Virus record (IMG/VR): IMGVR_UViG_3300044911_002024
Span: 1-47,548 of that record
Source: a virus
Reading direction: 5' to 3' (one strand)
Length of the DNA stretch: 47,548 nucleotides
A model generated the notes under the pieces. It was not told the origin of the DNA. It searched no databases and worked only from the letters and a program-made list of their open reading frames with translations. Shown here in pieces: positions 29,982 to 38,726 of the stretch (within the stretch, counting starts at the first letter, position 1; each line of letters starts with the position of its first letter). The translations under genes were made by a program, and so were the position numbers.

Positions 29982-32900
29982 TTAGTTGGCTAGTTTTGCT
30001 TCGTTGTTTTCGACGCCACGGGCAATGCGGTCGAGCAGCCTGTTGTTTTCTCGCTGAAGCTGAACTAGGTCTTGGTTGCGCGCTGGGTCGTCGCCACGCA
30101 GGAGTCGGTTGAGTTCGCGCGACCCCTCAACGGTGGAAACGTCGGTGGCTTGAAGGGCCGCGCGAGACGGGCCTTGGAGGACGGCGTTGGCGACTTGGTC
30201 GGCGAGGCCGAAGATACCCGGCGCCAACTGCCTGAGGCCGTCTTCTTGAAGCCGGAGGATGGCGGCCCTCCGCTGATTCGCATCTATCTCACCCTGCCGG
30301 AGCGCTGCGTTAAGTTGCTGGACTTGGACGACAAACTCGTCTGCCGCTCGCTGGCCGTCCGTCAGGGCGAGTCTGCGGCCAGCCTCTACCGCCTCGGCGA
30401 CGGCAATGGCACCCTGAACAGCCCTGTCAAGCTGATCGGCCAAAGCCGCCAGTTTCTGCGCCTGTGGCAGCGACTCAAAAAGTTGCTGAATGCGCTGAGA
30501 TACTCGAGCCAGCGTCAACTCCGCGGCGTCTCTCTGCACCGGCGTCGAAGCCCTGTTGTCAAGGACGGCCTGCGCTGCATCTCGCTCACGAAGTAGCCCC
30601 TGGGCGCGGTCGCCGAGGCGGCCAGTAAAGGCGGCTGACTCGAAGCTGGCTCTCGCGGTAACCCTGGCGGCATTTATTTCGGCCGCCTGCTCCTCTATGT
30701 TGCCCGCGAGGTCTTCTGCCGCTCGCCGCTGCCGCCTCGCAAATTGTTCGTCTCTCCCCAGGCCAATCCCGCTGGCGAGCCTGCCGGCCGCACTGTTCGC
30801 GTTACGCCGCGCGGCGGATGCCGCCCCTCTGGCGTCCCCGACAACGGACTCGACAAGCTGACCAGCGACGCGATCGACGGCTTCGGCGAAGGCATTGACG
30901 CTTGTAAGCACCGACTTTATGGACGCGACCTCGCTGCTTCTGGCCGCCACTGCCGCTTCAATCTGGGCGATCTCAGCGTTGATCGCCTCAACAGCACGAG
31001 ATCGCTCCCCAGCGTCCTCGATGGCAAGCGATTCAACCAGCCTGTCTCTCGCATCTCGCAGAGACGCGCCTAGGTTTTCTTGGGCCTGAAGTGCCGCCGC
31101 CGCACCTGAGACACTGTTCGTCACAGCCGAATCAAGTGTCTCCACGTTTTCGCTGATTGATTGACCAGCGCGATTGATCACTTTCAACGACGCATTCGCC
31201 GATGCATCTACGGCCGCGGTCAAGTCGCGTTCAACAGCGGCAATCTGCCCCTGCACGTCTCCCAGTGCGGAGCGAACATCAATGCGTCGCGACAGACCAA
31301 GGGGGCCGCGCGGAGACTCAAGGATTGCGCCCAGTTGACCCTCAGATTCCCGAAGGGCTGCAAGTTGACTGCGCCGCGCGGCAACCGTATCGCCTGCAAG
31401 CACCCGATCTGCGGCGCCAGCGATCTCCCTGCCTCTGGCCTGGAGCGTCCTGTCCTCAAACACGCTTCGAGTTTGTGGCGCTCTCGCAAACCCCAGCACG
31501 CTGCCGCCGATGCGGCGAAGAGTTTCCGCTATTTGGTCTGCCGTGGGGGCCGGCGCGCCGGCCACTTGATTTCGCACACGCGCGGATGAGTCCTGCAACT
31601 CACGCCGCCGCCGCGCCAGAATCTGCGCGCGCACGGGGTCGATTTCTGACTCCAGCGCCCGGTCAACGACAGATATGTCTGCGCCGATCGCGGCAGTCCT
31701 TGGGTCGCGGGCCGCCGCTACGTCGCCCCTGGCCTTGGCCTGCTGCCGCTCTAACTTGCGAATCTCTTCGGCAAACAGCCGCAGGTCGCGGTTTGCGGAA
31801 GAAAAAACGCCGTCAGCGAGCGTTCCGGCCAGTGACTCAAATGCTTGGCGAAGTTCATCAACTATGGTTCGCTGTTGATCCAGCGCGGCATTGATTGCCT
31901 TCGCCTGGTCTTCAGCGCCGCGGCCGTTGTTGGCGAACTTAATGAGCGACGCAACCAGTTGCGCGCCGATCCCGATAGCCACGCCAGCGATCAGACCTTT
32001 GGTGCTGCCGAGGATGAACCCAAGTTGCGAGATGTTGTTGCCGGCCGCGCGGATTCTCTGGTCGAGGCCGCCGGTGACGCTGAAGAAGTCTTCGATGGCG
32101 AAAGCCGCCTGCTGAACCCCGAGCCCGATGTTGCCGAACGCCCCTCGGCCAATGTCTCCGGCTCGCTGAAGTTGGGTCGCCAATCGCCGGTCGCTAATGC
32201 CAGCGGCGGCAGCGGCGGCCTTTACGGCGTCCCTCGTCAGTTGCTGGATCGCTCGCCTGGCTTGCTCAGTCTCAAGAGTGCCACTTTCCATCGCATCGGC
32301 GATGGCGCTGCGGAGGGCATTGAATGCGACGACGGCGGGGCCGCGGGCAGCCTGGGATGTCCCAGCCAGAGTTTGCTGGAGAATCTGCAACTGCGCCGTA
32401 TACCCTCGCAGAGCCTGCTGGTTCAGCCCTTCCTCAATACCTCGCAGGCCGGCGCCACCGAATGACTGGCGGAAGTTGAACGCCTCGGACGCCCGCCTGG
32501 CCGCTGCCTCGAGCCGCTGGACTCGCTGGGTAGCGTTCTCGATGGCCTGAACGGTCGCGACAGGCGAGTTCTGCAACCTGACCAACTGGGCCTGCGCTCG
32601 CTGCAACTCAGGGATGAACCGTGTGCGAATGGAGTTCGGCAGCGTCTCCAACTGCTGCCGTACCGCTCCGACGCGAGTGCCGAGGGCGTCGATGTCGCGC
32701 TGGGCCTGGCCCGAGAAGTTGTCTCCGAAGCCAGACCCTGGCGGTGGTGTCGAGTCGATGTTGATGTCGCCAGTGCGACTTCTGACTCTCCGGCGGCCCT
32801 GCTCGGCGAGGGTGTCGCCGAGGTCGGTTCGACGCCCAGCGACGACCTCCAACTCCTCTTCTCGTCGCCGCTGCGCAACCGCTTCCCCCTGCTCGCGACG

Positions 32901-33926
32901 ACGCACTCGCTCGGCAGGGTCTTGGTCGGCCAGTTGGTCAGCCAACTGCTTCGCGGCCTGCTGTTGGCGAATGTACGCCTGGAAGACTTTTTCCTCTTCG
33001 GATGCCCGCTGCTCCGCGGCATCCGCAAGCTGGTTTTCGAGCTTCAGGCTCTCCTGTTGTGACTTCACGAACGCAGTAAACGCTGCGTCATCGGCCGCCT
33101 TGGGGTCAGCCGAAAGCCTGTTCAACTCCTCGACGGCCCGCCGCTGCTGCACCAAGAGGTCTTGGTATTCACCCTGCGCTCGCTCAAGCTGCGAGGTGTC
33201 CACTTGTGGCGCAAGGCGGATGCCATTGACCTTGGCGGCTGCTTGGGAAACGAGTTGGTCAAACCTCGTGACCTCGCGGACGGCGTCGCCAAGAGCACCG
33301 CCAACCCTGGACGACACTCCCGGCTTCGCGGCGTCGCGTCGGGCCGAGGCGCTGGCTTGCAGTGCGCCAAAAAGCTGCGGGTCGGCAAACTGAAGTTCTT
33401 GCCCCCTCGGCGCGCTGCTGATGATCTGCTCTGCCTGGCGAAACCGCTCAATGGCCGCTGCTGCGCGGTCAATGGCCTGCTCCGCGACCCGATAACTAGA
33501 CGCCGTGACGCCGCCTGTCGTGCCGATCTCATCATTGACGCGCTGGGCGGCATCCTGCGCCCGCAGGAGGGAGGGGAGAAGGCCCGACGCAACTTCAGCA
33601 GAAAGCCCCTGAAAGGCGCGGCTGGCCGCTACGAGCGGTTTGTTGATCTGCTCCGCGATGCTGACGGTCTGCTGGAGTCGGCGAACCTGGGCGTCGTCGA
33701 TGAGGTTGAGCGCGCGGCCCGCACTGAAGGCCCGTTGAATCCTCTGGAGCGGCGTGAAGATGCCCTCCAGGCTCCTCTTGGCGCTGCTTGAGGCGCCAGC
33801 GATCTGCGAGTTGACGCTGTTGGCAAACCGATTCACGTCCCGCGTGCTGCCTTGCAGCTTCCGCGAGAGGTCGGCCGTGCTGGCCGTGACCAGTGCCGAG
33901 ATTTTGCCGATGTAGCCGTTCGCCAT
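29982..33926 (-). CDS. Tape measure protein, 1314 aa
   Basis: ATG 33926 is preferred over GTG 33935 because AGGTG lies at the right distance. The protein is long, A/Q/R-rich and overwhelmingly helical with heptads (VRRLQQTVSIAEQ; QLADQLADQDPAERVRRREQ). One hydrophobic segment sits near residues 632-660 (STKGLIAGVAIGIGAQLVAS). It sets tail length and may form the DNA channel at ejection. At the usual ratio its length would fit a tail of roughly 200 nm. It follows the frameshifted chaperone genes, the standard siphovirus order. Confidence 0.93.
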   Translation of the reverse strand: MANGYIGKISALVTASTADLSRKLQGSTRDVNRFANSVNSQIAGASSSAKRSLEGIFTPLQRIQRAFSAGRALNLIDDAQVRRLQQTVSIAEQINKPLVAASRAFQGLSAEVASGLLPSLLRAQDAAQRVNDEIGTTGGVTASSYRVAEQAIDRAAAAIERFRQAEQIISSAPRGQELQFADPQLFGALQASASARRDAAKPGVSSRVGGALGDAVREVTRFDQLVSQAAAKVNGIRLAPQVDTSQLERAQGEYQDLLVQQRRAVEELNRLSADPKAADDAAFTAFVKSQQESLKLENQLADAAEQRASEEEKVFQAYIRQQQAAKQLADQLADQDPAERVRRREQGEAVAQRRREEELEVVAGRRTDLGDTLAEQGRRRVRSRTGDINIDSTPPPGSGFGDNFSGQAQRDIDALGTRVGAVRQQLETLPNSIRTRFIPELQRAQAQLVRLQNSPVATVQAIENATQRVQRLEAAARRASEAFNFRQSFGGAGLRGIEEGLNQQALRGYTAQLQILQQTLAGTSQAARGPAVVAFNALRSAIADAMESGTLETEQARRAIQQLTRDAVKAAAAAAGISDRRLATQLQRAGDIGRGAFGNIGLGVQQAAFAIEDFFSVTGGLDQRIRAAGNNISQLGFILGSTKGLIAGVAIGIGAQLVASLIKFANNGRGAEDQAKAINAALDQQRTIVDELRQAFESLAGTLADGVFSSANRDLRLFAEEIRKLERQQAKARGDVAAARDPRTAAIGADISVVDRALESEIDPVRAQILARRRRELQDSSARVRNQVAGAPAPTADQIAETLRRIGGSVLGFARAPQTRSVFEDRTLQARGREIAGAADRVLAGDTVAARRSQLAALRESEGQLGAILESPRGPLGLSRRIDVRSALGDVQGQIAAVERDLTAAVDASANASLKVINRAGQSISENVETLDSAVTNSVSGAAAALQAQENLGASLRDARDRLVESLAIEDAGERSRAVEAINAEIAQIEAAVAARSSEVASIKSVLTSVNAFAEAVDRVAGQLVESVVGDARGAASAARRNANSAAGRLASGIGLGRDEQFARRQRRAAEDLAGNIEEQAAEINAARVTARASFESAAFTGRLGDRAQGLLRERDAAQAVLDNRASTPVQRDAAELTLARVSQRIQQLFESLPQAQKLAALADQLDRAVQGAIAVAEAVEAGRRLALTDGQRAADEFVVQVQQLNAALRQGEIDANQRRAAILRLQEDGLRQLAPGIFGLADQVANAVLQGPSRAALQATDVSTVEGSRELNRLLRGDDPARNQDLVQLQRENNRLLDRIARGVENNEAKLAN

Positions 33927-33935
33927 CCCTGGCAC

Positions 33936-34573
33936 CTACTGCTTCAGTTTCGCCAACTCAGCCCACATCTGATCTGCCGACTGGTTCGGCTTCACGGCCG
34001 CCGGAATGAACACCGACTCCTCCGGTATGTCATTCCGCTTGTAGTTACCGCTGGCAGCCATCACGATCCGGCAGAGCCGTGCGGTCTGCTGCCACGGGTC
34101 TGGCAGAGGCCACCGCTGATCGAACGCATACCACTCGCTCAACTCCTCGCTGTCTGTGTTTGCCAGCAACTGACGAACCGTCATCCCGAGGGCCAGGGCT
34201 AGGCGGAAGTAGAACCGCCGCTCTGGCCGTCGGGAGAACCTTCCCCCAGGCTCTCGACCGCCTCGTTCGTGAAGGCATTGTGCTTCCAGGCTGCCTCGAA
34301 GAGCCGATTGATCACCACGCTCGACTTCTTGCCGAGGTCGGCCACGTCGGCGTCCTCGAACAGCCGCTGCCCCTTGTCGTCGCAGAGCGTCAGGACAAGG
34401 AAGCGGCATCGGAATGCCTTCATCTTGTTCTCGGCGTAGGCGTCCTCGAACGCATCGCGGTCGGTTCCCGACAGGGTCTTGATGTAGACCTCCCCGCCCC
34501 ACTCCGGCACCGGCAGTGCCTCGGAGAGTTTGGTGTCCTTTGCCGCCAGAATCGCCGCCTTCGACAGGGCCAT
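33936..34573 (-). CDS. Tail assembly chaperone GT fusion, by -1 frameshift
   Basis: The second frame is real from about 34241 to 33936 and would be joined to the first chaperone by a -1 shift at GGGGGAA (34247-34241). The C-terminal part (FYFRLALALGMTVRQLLANT, DSEELSEWYAFDQRWPLP, then a tail ending MWAELAKLKQ) has the DUF4035-like look of gpT-type extensions. It has no good independent start. Lambda gpGT and many siphophages use this device, giving a short major and long minor chaperone. Confidence 0.75.
34199..34573 (-). CDS. Tail assembly chaperone, gpG-like
   Basis: 124 residues from ATG 34573 with a perfect AAAAAGGAG site. Its place between tail-tube and tape-measure genes, its size and its overlap with a second frame are the hallmarks of gpG-type chaperones. 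Sequence: WGGEVYIKTLSGTDRDAFED, MKAFRCRFLVLTLCDDKGQR. It should hold the tape measure soluble for tail assembly. The C-terminus is G/S-rich. Confidence 0.8.
   Translation of the reverse strand: MALSKAAILAAKDTKLSEALPVPEWGGEVYIKTLSGTDRDAFEDAYAENKMKAFRCRFLVLTLCDDKGQRLFEDADVADLGKKSSVVINRLFEAAWKHNAFTNEAVESLGEGSPDGQSGGSTSA
34241..34247 (-). other. Candidate -1 ribosomal frameshift site GGGGGAA
   Basis: In the gpG-like frame the codons read CTG GGG GAA. A -1 slip keeps GGG in the P site on GGG, then GGA AGG continues in the gpT-like frame. It is not the classical X XXY YYZ heptamer: the A-site codon would mis-pair. The 40-odd bases downstream are G+C-rich and could form a stimulator. Confidence 0.6.
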
Positions 34574-34585
34574 CGGTGCTCCTTT

Positions 34586-34975
34586 TTAGGTGCTGCTATC
34601 AATCACAAAAGTCAGGCTGCCACGCATTAAGTCGCCGCTCGCGAACTCGCTGGACGCCGACTGCAAAACTCCCTTGACCGTAAAACTGCCAGCCGCGGTG
34701 TGCGAGAAGACGATGCTCACCGCCTGTCCGCCGTTGACACCATTTGCCCCGGTGATAGCCATAGGCTTCGCCGTGTTCTGGAGTCGCACATAGTCCACGC
34801 GCATGCGGCCCGGCGAGGTCACGTCGAGCGTTGGCACGATCCTCTTCTTGCCGAGCGGCGTATCGACGCTCGTCATATCGACGACCTCGGCCTCCGGCTC
34901 CTCCACCGAAATGGATGTATAGTGAGCCGTGAAGCCGGGGAACGTGAATGTCGTCCCCAGCGAAGAGATCGCCAT
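34586..34975 (-). CDS. Tail tube protein paralogue B, 129 aa
   Basis: ATG 34975 has GGAGG. Beta-rich: GTTFTFPGFTAHYTSISVEE, then RMRVDYVRLQNTAKPMAITG and DLMRGSLTFVID. By eye it shares the frame G-x-TFTF...D-x-T...DY...AI+G...MRGS-TF with the preceding gene product. Two tube-like genes in a row suggest a tube protein plus a related tube or decoration subunit. Confidence 0.7.
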   Translation of the reverse strand: MAISSLGTTFTFPGFTAHYTSISVEEPEAEVVDMTSVDTPLGKKRIVPTLDVTSPGRMRVDYVRLQNTAKPMAITGANGVNGGQAVSIVFSHTAAGSFTVKGVLQSASSEFASGDLMRGSLTFVIDSST

Positions 34976-34995
34976 TTATGCCTCCAGCAGAGGCG

Positions 34996-35328
34996 TCAGG
35001 CGAGCCGGAAGGTCGCCGAACCTCGGACGAAGTCGCCCACGCTGCCGCCCAGCGAGGCGTTCGAGACGGTCGCGTTTCCGCTGAAGGCGAACGGGCCGCT
35101 GATCGCCATAGCGCCGGACTGGCCGGCGGTGAGGATCGTGGTCGAGATGTAGTCGATCTGCACCTCGCGGTCGGTGGCGAAGCCGCCGATGAAGATGCGG
35201 CGGGCGTTGGGGGCCACGCCGAGGTGGGTCGCGTCGAGGAGGTCTTGCGTGTCATTGACCTGCACGCTCGTGACGGTGATGGTCGAGCCACCGAACGTGA
35301 ACGTAAGTCCCTGTGCCGACGTTGACAT
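34996..35328 (-). CDS. Major tail tube protein paralogue A, 110 aa
   Basis: Strong AAGGAGG before ATG 35328, consistent with high expression. The sequence (GLTFTFGGSTITVTSVQVND, REVQIDYISTTILTAGQSG, VGDFVRGSATFRLA) fits a small tail tube fold. Order relative to tail terminator and chaperones supports it. Which paralogue makes the tube is not decidable here. Confidence 0.72.
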   Translation of the reverse strand: MSTSAQGLTFTFGGSTITVTSVQVNDTQDLLDATHLGVAPNARRIFIGGFATDREVQIDYISTTILTAGQSGAMAISGPFAFSGNATVSNASLGGSVGDFVRGSATFRLA

Positions 35329-35366
35329 TGGTTGCGCCTCCTTGCGCTGTTATCCCGACCAGTCGG

Positions 35367-35792
35367 CTAGGTGGCCGACTCAGTCCATCTGATCTGATAC
35401 AGTTGCCGAGTTTCGTAGGCCGGCGGCAGTTGTGCTCCAACCGCCGACGGGTCGAGGTAGTCGTCCGTTTCGGACACCAGCCTCATATCATGTATTGTAC
35501 AGCCGGCTAGCGTCCCGATGTAACCATTGAGGGATAGCCGAATCTGGTCGGCCAGGCTGCGGGCGTCGTCGTGGTACATCGCCCAGGCGGCGATCTGGAG
35601 GTTGACCTCCGGCATCAGGATCGGCCCGCCGAGGGAGTGCTGGCGGCTGATATTTGCTCGCCTGTAGACAATGAACGGGAACTCGGCGCCCTTGGGGACG
35701 GCCACCGGGTAAATCTGAAAACCGACCAGCCGGGCCACGCCGGGGGACGAGGCCAGCCGGTGATAGACGGCGTTCTCCGGTGTGATCAGCAT
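35367..35792 (-). CDS. Tail terminator / tail completion protein, DUF3168 type
   Basis: 141 residues. ITPENAVYHRLASSPGVARL, PFIVYRRANISRQHSLGG and EVNLQIAAWAMYHDDARSLA, then QIRLSLNGYIG, fit DUF3168-like gpU-type terminators that cap the tail tube and join it to the head. Position between gp10-like and tube genes agrees. Confidence 0.75.
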   Translation of the reverse strand: MLITPENAVYHRLASSPGVARLVGFQIYPVAVPKGAEFPFIVYRRANISRQHSLGGPILMPEVNLQIAAWAMYHDDARSLADQIRLSLNGYIGTLAGCTIHDMRLVSETDDYLDPSAVGAQLPPAYETRQLYQIRWTESAT

Positions 35793-35794
35793 GG

Positions 35795-36568
35795 CTAGGC
35801 TGCCTGGATGCGGTTGATTTCGTTGCGGATCGCGTCGGTCAGGATGCTCAAGGAGGCACTCTTGGACGACAAAATGGCCCGCTCCATCGCATTCGACGGG
35901 GGCATAGCCCCGTAGGTTTCGCCGGGGGCCAGGGCGAAGGGGCCAAAGTCGTGCGGGTAGCCGCTGCCTCGGCGGGCCTGGCGGGTCGGCTCGTTCTTGC
36001 TGCCCATGATGAAGTAGAACCCGCGGCCCATCCGCTCAAACTGCTGATTGTCGAACGGGCGGCCCTGGTTCGGCACGCGGTTGAACTTACCGTTGATCTT
36101 CTGGTGGACGTTCAGGTAGGTGCGCCGGCCCTGCGTGCTGGGCCGGCGGGGGCCGGTGCCGAACTCGTAGAGCCAGGCGTGGTTGCCCGCGCCCTTGACC
36201 TCAACGTCCCATTGGTCGCCCGACTTCCCGCCGCCGCTGATGACGTGCTGGGGGCCGCCGATCGCCACGCCGACACCGCGGGCGCGCTGATTCTTGATGC
36301 CGCGAATCTCAACGCTTTTCTTCAGGTTCCCGGTCACGTCCGGCACCACCCGCTTGTAGTTCTCCATCACCTCCTTCATCGCCACCTTGCAGGCGGCGTT
36401 GAGTCGAGGCGTCGCGTCCTCGCCGACCTGCGTGGCGGCGCGGAGGAGGGCGCGGATCAGGTCATCGACGCCCTCCAGGCGGATTTGGACGAAGCCTTCC
36501 GCCGCCTCGCGGCCGGTCTGGCCGCTCGAGAGTGTGCGAGGCGTCGTGCCGAGGATAGGGACGGCCAT
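35795..36568 (-). CDS. HK97 gp10-like neck/tail component, 257 aa
   Basis: Contains RLEGVDDLIRALLRAATQVG at the N-terminus, VPDVTGNLKKSVEIRG in the middle and a HAWLYEFGTG segment, the typical set of gp10-type proteins (PDxTGxLxxS...EFGT). It has a longer basic middle than most. It should sit at the head-tail junction. Ends with two bases before the next gene. Confidence 0.8.
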   Translation of the reverse strand: MAVPILGTTPRTLSSGQTGREAAEGFVQIRLEGVDDLIRALLRAATQVGEDATPRLNAACKVAMKEVMENYKRVVPDVTGNLKKSVEIRGIKNQRARGVGVAIGGPQHVISGGGKSGDQWDVEVKGAGNHAWLYEFGTGPRRPSTQGRRTYLNVHQKINGKFNRVPNQGRPFDNQQFERMGRGFYFIMGSKNEPTRQARRGSGYPHDFGPFALAPGETYGAMPPSNAMERAILSSKSASLSILTDAIRNEINRIQAA

Positions 36569-36569
36569 G

Positions 36570-36893
36570 CTAGGTCAACTCCCTCGCCAGTAGCTCGAGC
36601 GTCTCGCGGCCGGCACGGTCGGTGACGCTGGCGATCTCCATCGTCCGATTCCTCCAGATTATCCGGTGGGTGTGGGTCACGTCGTCCCGATGGCGGATGC
36701 GAATCCGGTGGGTCGCGACCACGTTGGCCTGCTGGGCCTGGAGGATGTCACGGCTCGACAAGCCCTCGACGCTGGCCCAGACGGTGGCGAGCGTCGTGTC
36801 CCAGTTGAGCGTCGTCTCGCCGGAGCGGCTGCGCACCTCCGTCGGCGACTTGATCGTCACCCGCTCGCGCATCCTGCCGATGTCGAGGGTCAT
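36570..36893 (-). CDS. Head closure / head-tail adaptor, SPP1 gp16-like
   Basis: 107 residues. Opens MTLDIGRMRERVTIKSPTEV, then ATVWASVEGLSSRDILQAQQ and THRIRIRHRDDVTHTHRI, ending EIASVTDRAGRETLELLARE: the usual adaptor pattern (GxLRxRVxI...W...HxVxIRYR...ixsv.d...r...LellA.E). It completes the connector after packaging. ATGA junction with the gene upstream. Confidence 0.85.
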   Translation of the reverse strand: MTLDIGRMRERVTIKSPTEVRSRSGETTLNWDTTLATVWASVEGLSSRDILQAQQANVVATHRIRIRHRDDVTHTHRIIWRNRTMEIASVTDRAGRETLELLARELT

Positions 36894-37387
36894 GTGACCG
36901 TCCCCTCGCCGATGAGGATGATTTCGTAGGCCGCCGCGGTTGAGGCCGACTGATTTGTGATGGTGATATACTTGCCCACGCCGGTTGCAGCCCAGCCGGC
37001 GGCGGTCGGGTTGGTTGCCAGCCAGACGCCGCCCGCCGGCACCTCGTAGTTGCTGGTGTCGGGTAACTTCTGCGGCCCGGTGTTCCAGTCGCCGTTTCCA
37101 ATGAGATTTAGGGCGACTGACCCCGTGTTCTTGATGTAGATCAACTTGACGGCGGAAAAGGAGACAGTCCCGCGGTCGTCCGTCAGCGCGCGAACGTCTG
37201 GCAAGTCATCACCCTGCGCCTCAATCGTCCTTGAGTCGCTCCATACCACCTGGGCTTGGTTGGCCCCGGTGCCGTTCGATAGCCCCAGCGAGTACGTCGC
37301 CGGCGTGGCCCGCAGAGTCTGCGAGATGTCGCCGCTCGAGGTTTCGTGGGCCAGGATTGAGAGCAGAATCTGGGCGTCGAGTGCCAT
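36890..37387 (-). CDS. Probable virion protein, paralogue of the next upstream gene, 165 aa
   Basis: Shares with the 37391-37879 product the blocks VVWSDSRTIEAQGDD, VKLIYIKNTGSVAL and a C-terminal AYEIILIGEG. Beta-rich, charge-poor. Such phage proteins near connectors are often decoration or neck parts. The pair probably arose by tandem duplication and has diverged heavily. Not matched to a named family. Confidence 0.6.
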   Translation of the reverse strand: MALDAQILLSILAHETSSGDISQTLRATPATYSLGLSNGTGANQAQVVWSDSRTIEAQGDDLPDVRALTDDRGTVSFSAVKLIYIKNTGSVALNLIGNGDWNTGPQKLPDTSNYEVPAGGVWLATNPTAAGWAATGVGKYITITNQSASTAAAYEIILIGEGTVT

Positions 37388-37390
37388 CGG

Positions 37391-37879
37391 TCAGGTTCCC
37401 ATAACGTAGATTTCGTAGGACTGCCCCGCGGTGCCGCCGATCCGCAGGATGCTGCCGCCGGCCGTCGTCCCGAAGCCACTGCTGTTCGGGCAGGACAGGA
37501 GCAGCGTGCCGGCTTCACGGATCGGGTAGCCGCGCAGCGTCAGGCTCCCGAGGTTGATCATCGGGGAGAAGTTCCACGAGGTCGTGTCCTGGCGGAAGAC
37601 GCTGAACTGGCTGCCCGTCCAGCCTGCCGACAGGGCGATCTGGTGCTGACTCGACAGGTTGCGAACGTAGAGCAACTTCACAACGTCGATGCCGATGGTC
37701 GAGAAATCGACCTCGTCGAAGCCGGAGGCTCCAAACGTCCGCTCGTCGCTCCAGACCTCGGTGCAGTCGCCCACGTCCACGGTGAACTGCACCGTGTGGT
37801 CTTCGATGGCACTGGTCAGGCCGCTCTGGGTGAGCCGCCGGGCAGAGACGCCGGCCTGCACCTGGGCCTGGACGGTCAT
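37391..37879 (-). CDS. Probable virion protein, paralogue of the next downstream gene, 162 aa
   Basis: ATG 37879 overlaps the connector stop (ATGA). Blocks: EVWSDERTFGASGFDEVDFS, VKLLYVRNLSSQHQIALSAG, SYEIYVMG at the end. It has the same order of motifs as the downstream gene. Likely a structural protein of the neck or head surface; no function shown. Confidence 0.6.
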   Translation of the reverse strand: MTVQAQVQAGVSARRLTQSGLTSAIEDHTVQFTVDVGDCTEVWSDERTFGASGFDEVDFSTIGIDVVKLLYVRNLSSQHQIALSAGWTGSQFSVFRQDTTSWNFSPMINLGSLTLRGYPIREAGTLLLSCPNSSGFGTTAGGSILRIGGTAGQSYEIYVMGT

Positions 37880-38526
37880 CGGTAGCCCCCCCAACCGCTC
37901 GCCGCCATCAGCGTCTCGAACGTGTGTGGCACTGGGATCACCTGCGAGTAGGAGGCAAAAACCGGCTGCCGCATTTCATACCAGTGGGCCACCAAAAGCA
38001 GGGCGGCCTGCTTCAGGATCATCGGCACGGCCGCGCCGCTGGCCCCGTAGCCGGCCTGCCACTGCACGGTGACGCTGTTCTCGTCGCCTCGAACCGCCGG
38101 CCAGACGCCGTTGTAAAGCGGGTAGACGCGGCCGGGGGTGATGTTCGAGTCCACCTGGAAGTGGCCGCTGGCCGAGAGCAAGGTCTGGTTGTTGCCTGCC
38201 TCGTCGCGGTAGGTGATCGTCACGGCCGCCGGCGCCATCGGCGGGCGGGGCAGGATCAGTTCCCAGAGCGGAAACACGTCATAGCGGGCCTGCCAGGTCT
38301 GCGTGATCATGGAGATGTCGAGCACCTCCTCCATGTACTGCCGCGCACAGGTGATCAAGCCGGAGATGTAGGCATCGTCGTCAGAGATGTCCACGCGGCA
38401 CTGCGTCTTGGCCTCGGCCAGCGTCACCGGCTCCGCGGCCGGCTGCACCGAGCGAACGAGGCTGCGATACGGCGTGATCGACGAGTCGGGGTGCTGCGGC
38501 GAGCCGTAGACGATGGTGACGGTCAC
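37876..38526 (-). CDS. Head-tail connector protein, gp6-like
   Basis: 216 residues from GTG 38526 (GTGA overlap). EPVTLAEAKTQCRVDISDDD followed by AYISGLITCARQYMEEVLDI and QTWQARYDVFP is the standard opening of gp6/Gp15-type connectors, and the C-terminal helix pair AVPMILKQAALLLVAHWYEM fits too. It forms the adaptor ring below the portal. Confidence 0.85.
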   Translation of the reverse strand: MTVTIVYGSPQHPDSSITPYRSLVRSVQPAAEPVTLAEAKTQCRVDISDDDAYISGLITCARQYMEEVLDISMITQTWQARYDVFPLWELILPRPPMAPAAVTITYRDEAGNNQTLLSASGHFQVDSNITPGRVYPLYNGVWPAVRGDENSVTVQWQAGYGASGAAVPMILKQAALLLVAHWYEMRQPVFASYSQVIPVPHTFETLMAASGWGGYR

Positions 38527-38726
38527 TTGGGCTTCCTTCGCTTCAGGGGTTGATCAATCACAGCCCGCTCGAGGCCGGTGTCGGGGGCCACGGCTCGCTC
38601 GACGGCCTTCTCCTCGGCCGGCTCCACCATGCCGCGGGCGATCATCACGCGGGCCATGCCGTCGCCCCAATCGAAGACCTGGCCGATGCGGTAGCCGTTG
38701 AACGATTTGGTGACGCGAATCCTCAC
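38523..38726 (-). CDS. Small basic protein, 67 aa
   Basis: GTG 38726 overlaps the glycosyltransferase stop (GTGA). IRVTKSFNGYRIGQVFDWGD, then GMARVMIARGMVEPAEE, then a basic C-terminus KRRKPK. The first half resembles small proteins found beside connector genes in other phages (x-GxxY-G-x-VF-x-x-P-x-x-x-A-x-x-LIxRG). Role unknown. Confidence 0.6.
   Translation of the reverse strand: MRIRVTKSFNGYRIGQVFDWGDGMARVMIARGMVEPAEEKAVERAVAPDTGLERAVIDQPLKRRKPK

Noticed and set aside
33936-34502. 188-residue ORF taken as an independent gene from 34502
   Set aside because: The first two thirds are R/G/P-rich shadow of the gpG-like gene; only the last ~95 residues look real and are best explained by frameshift.
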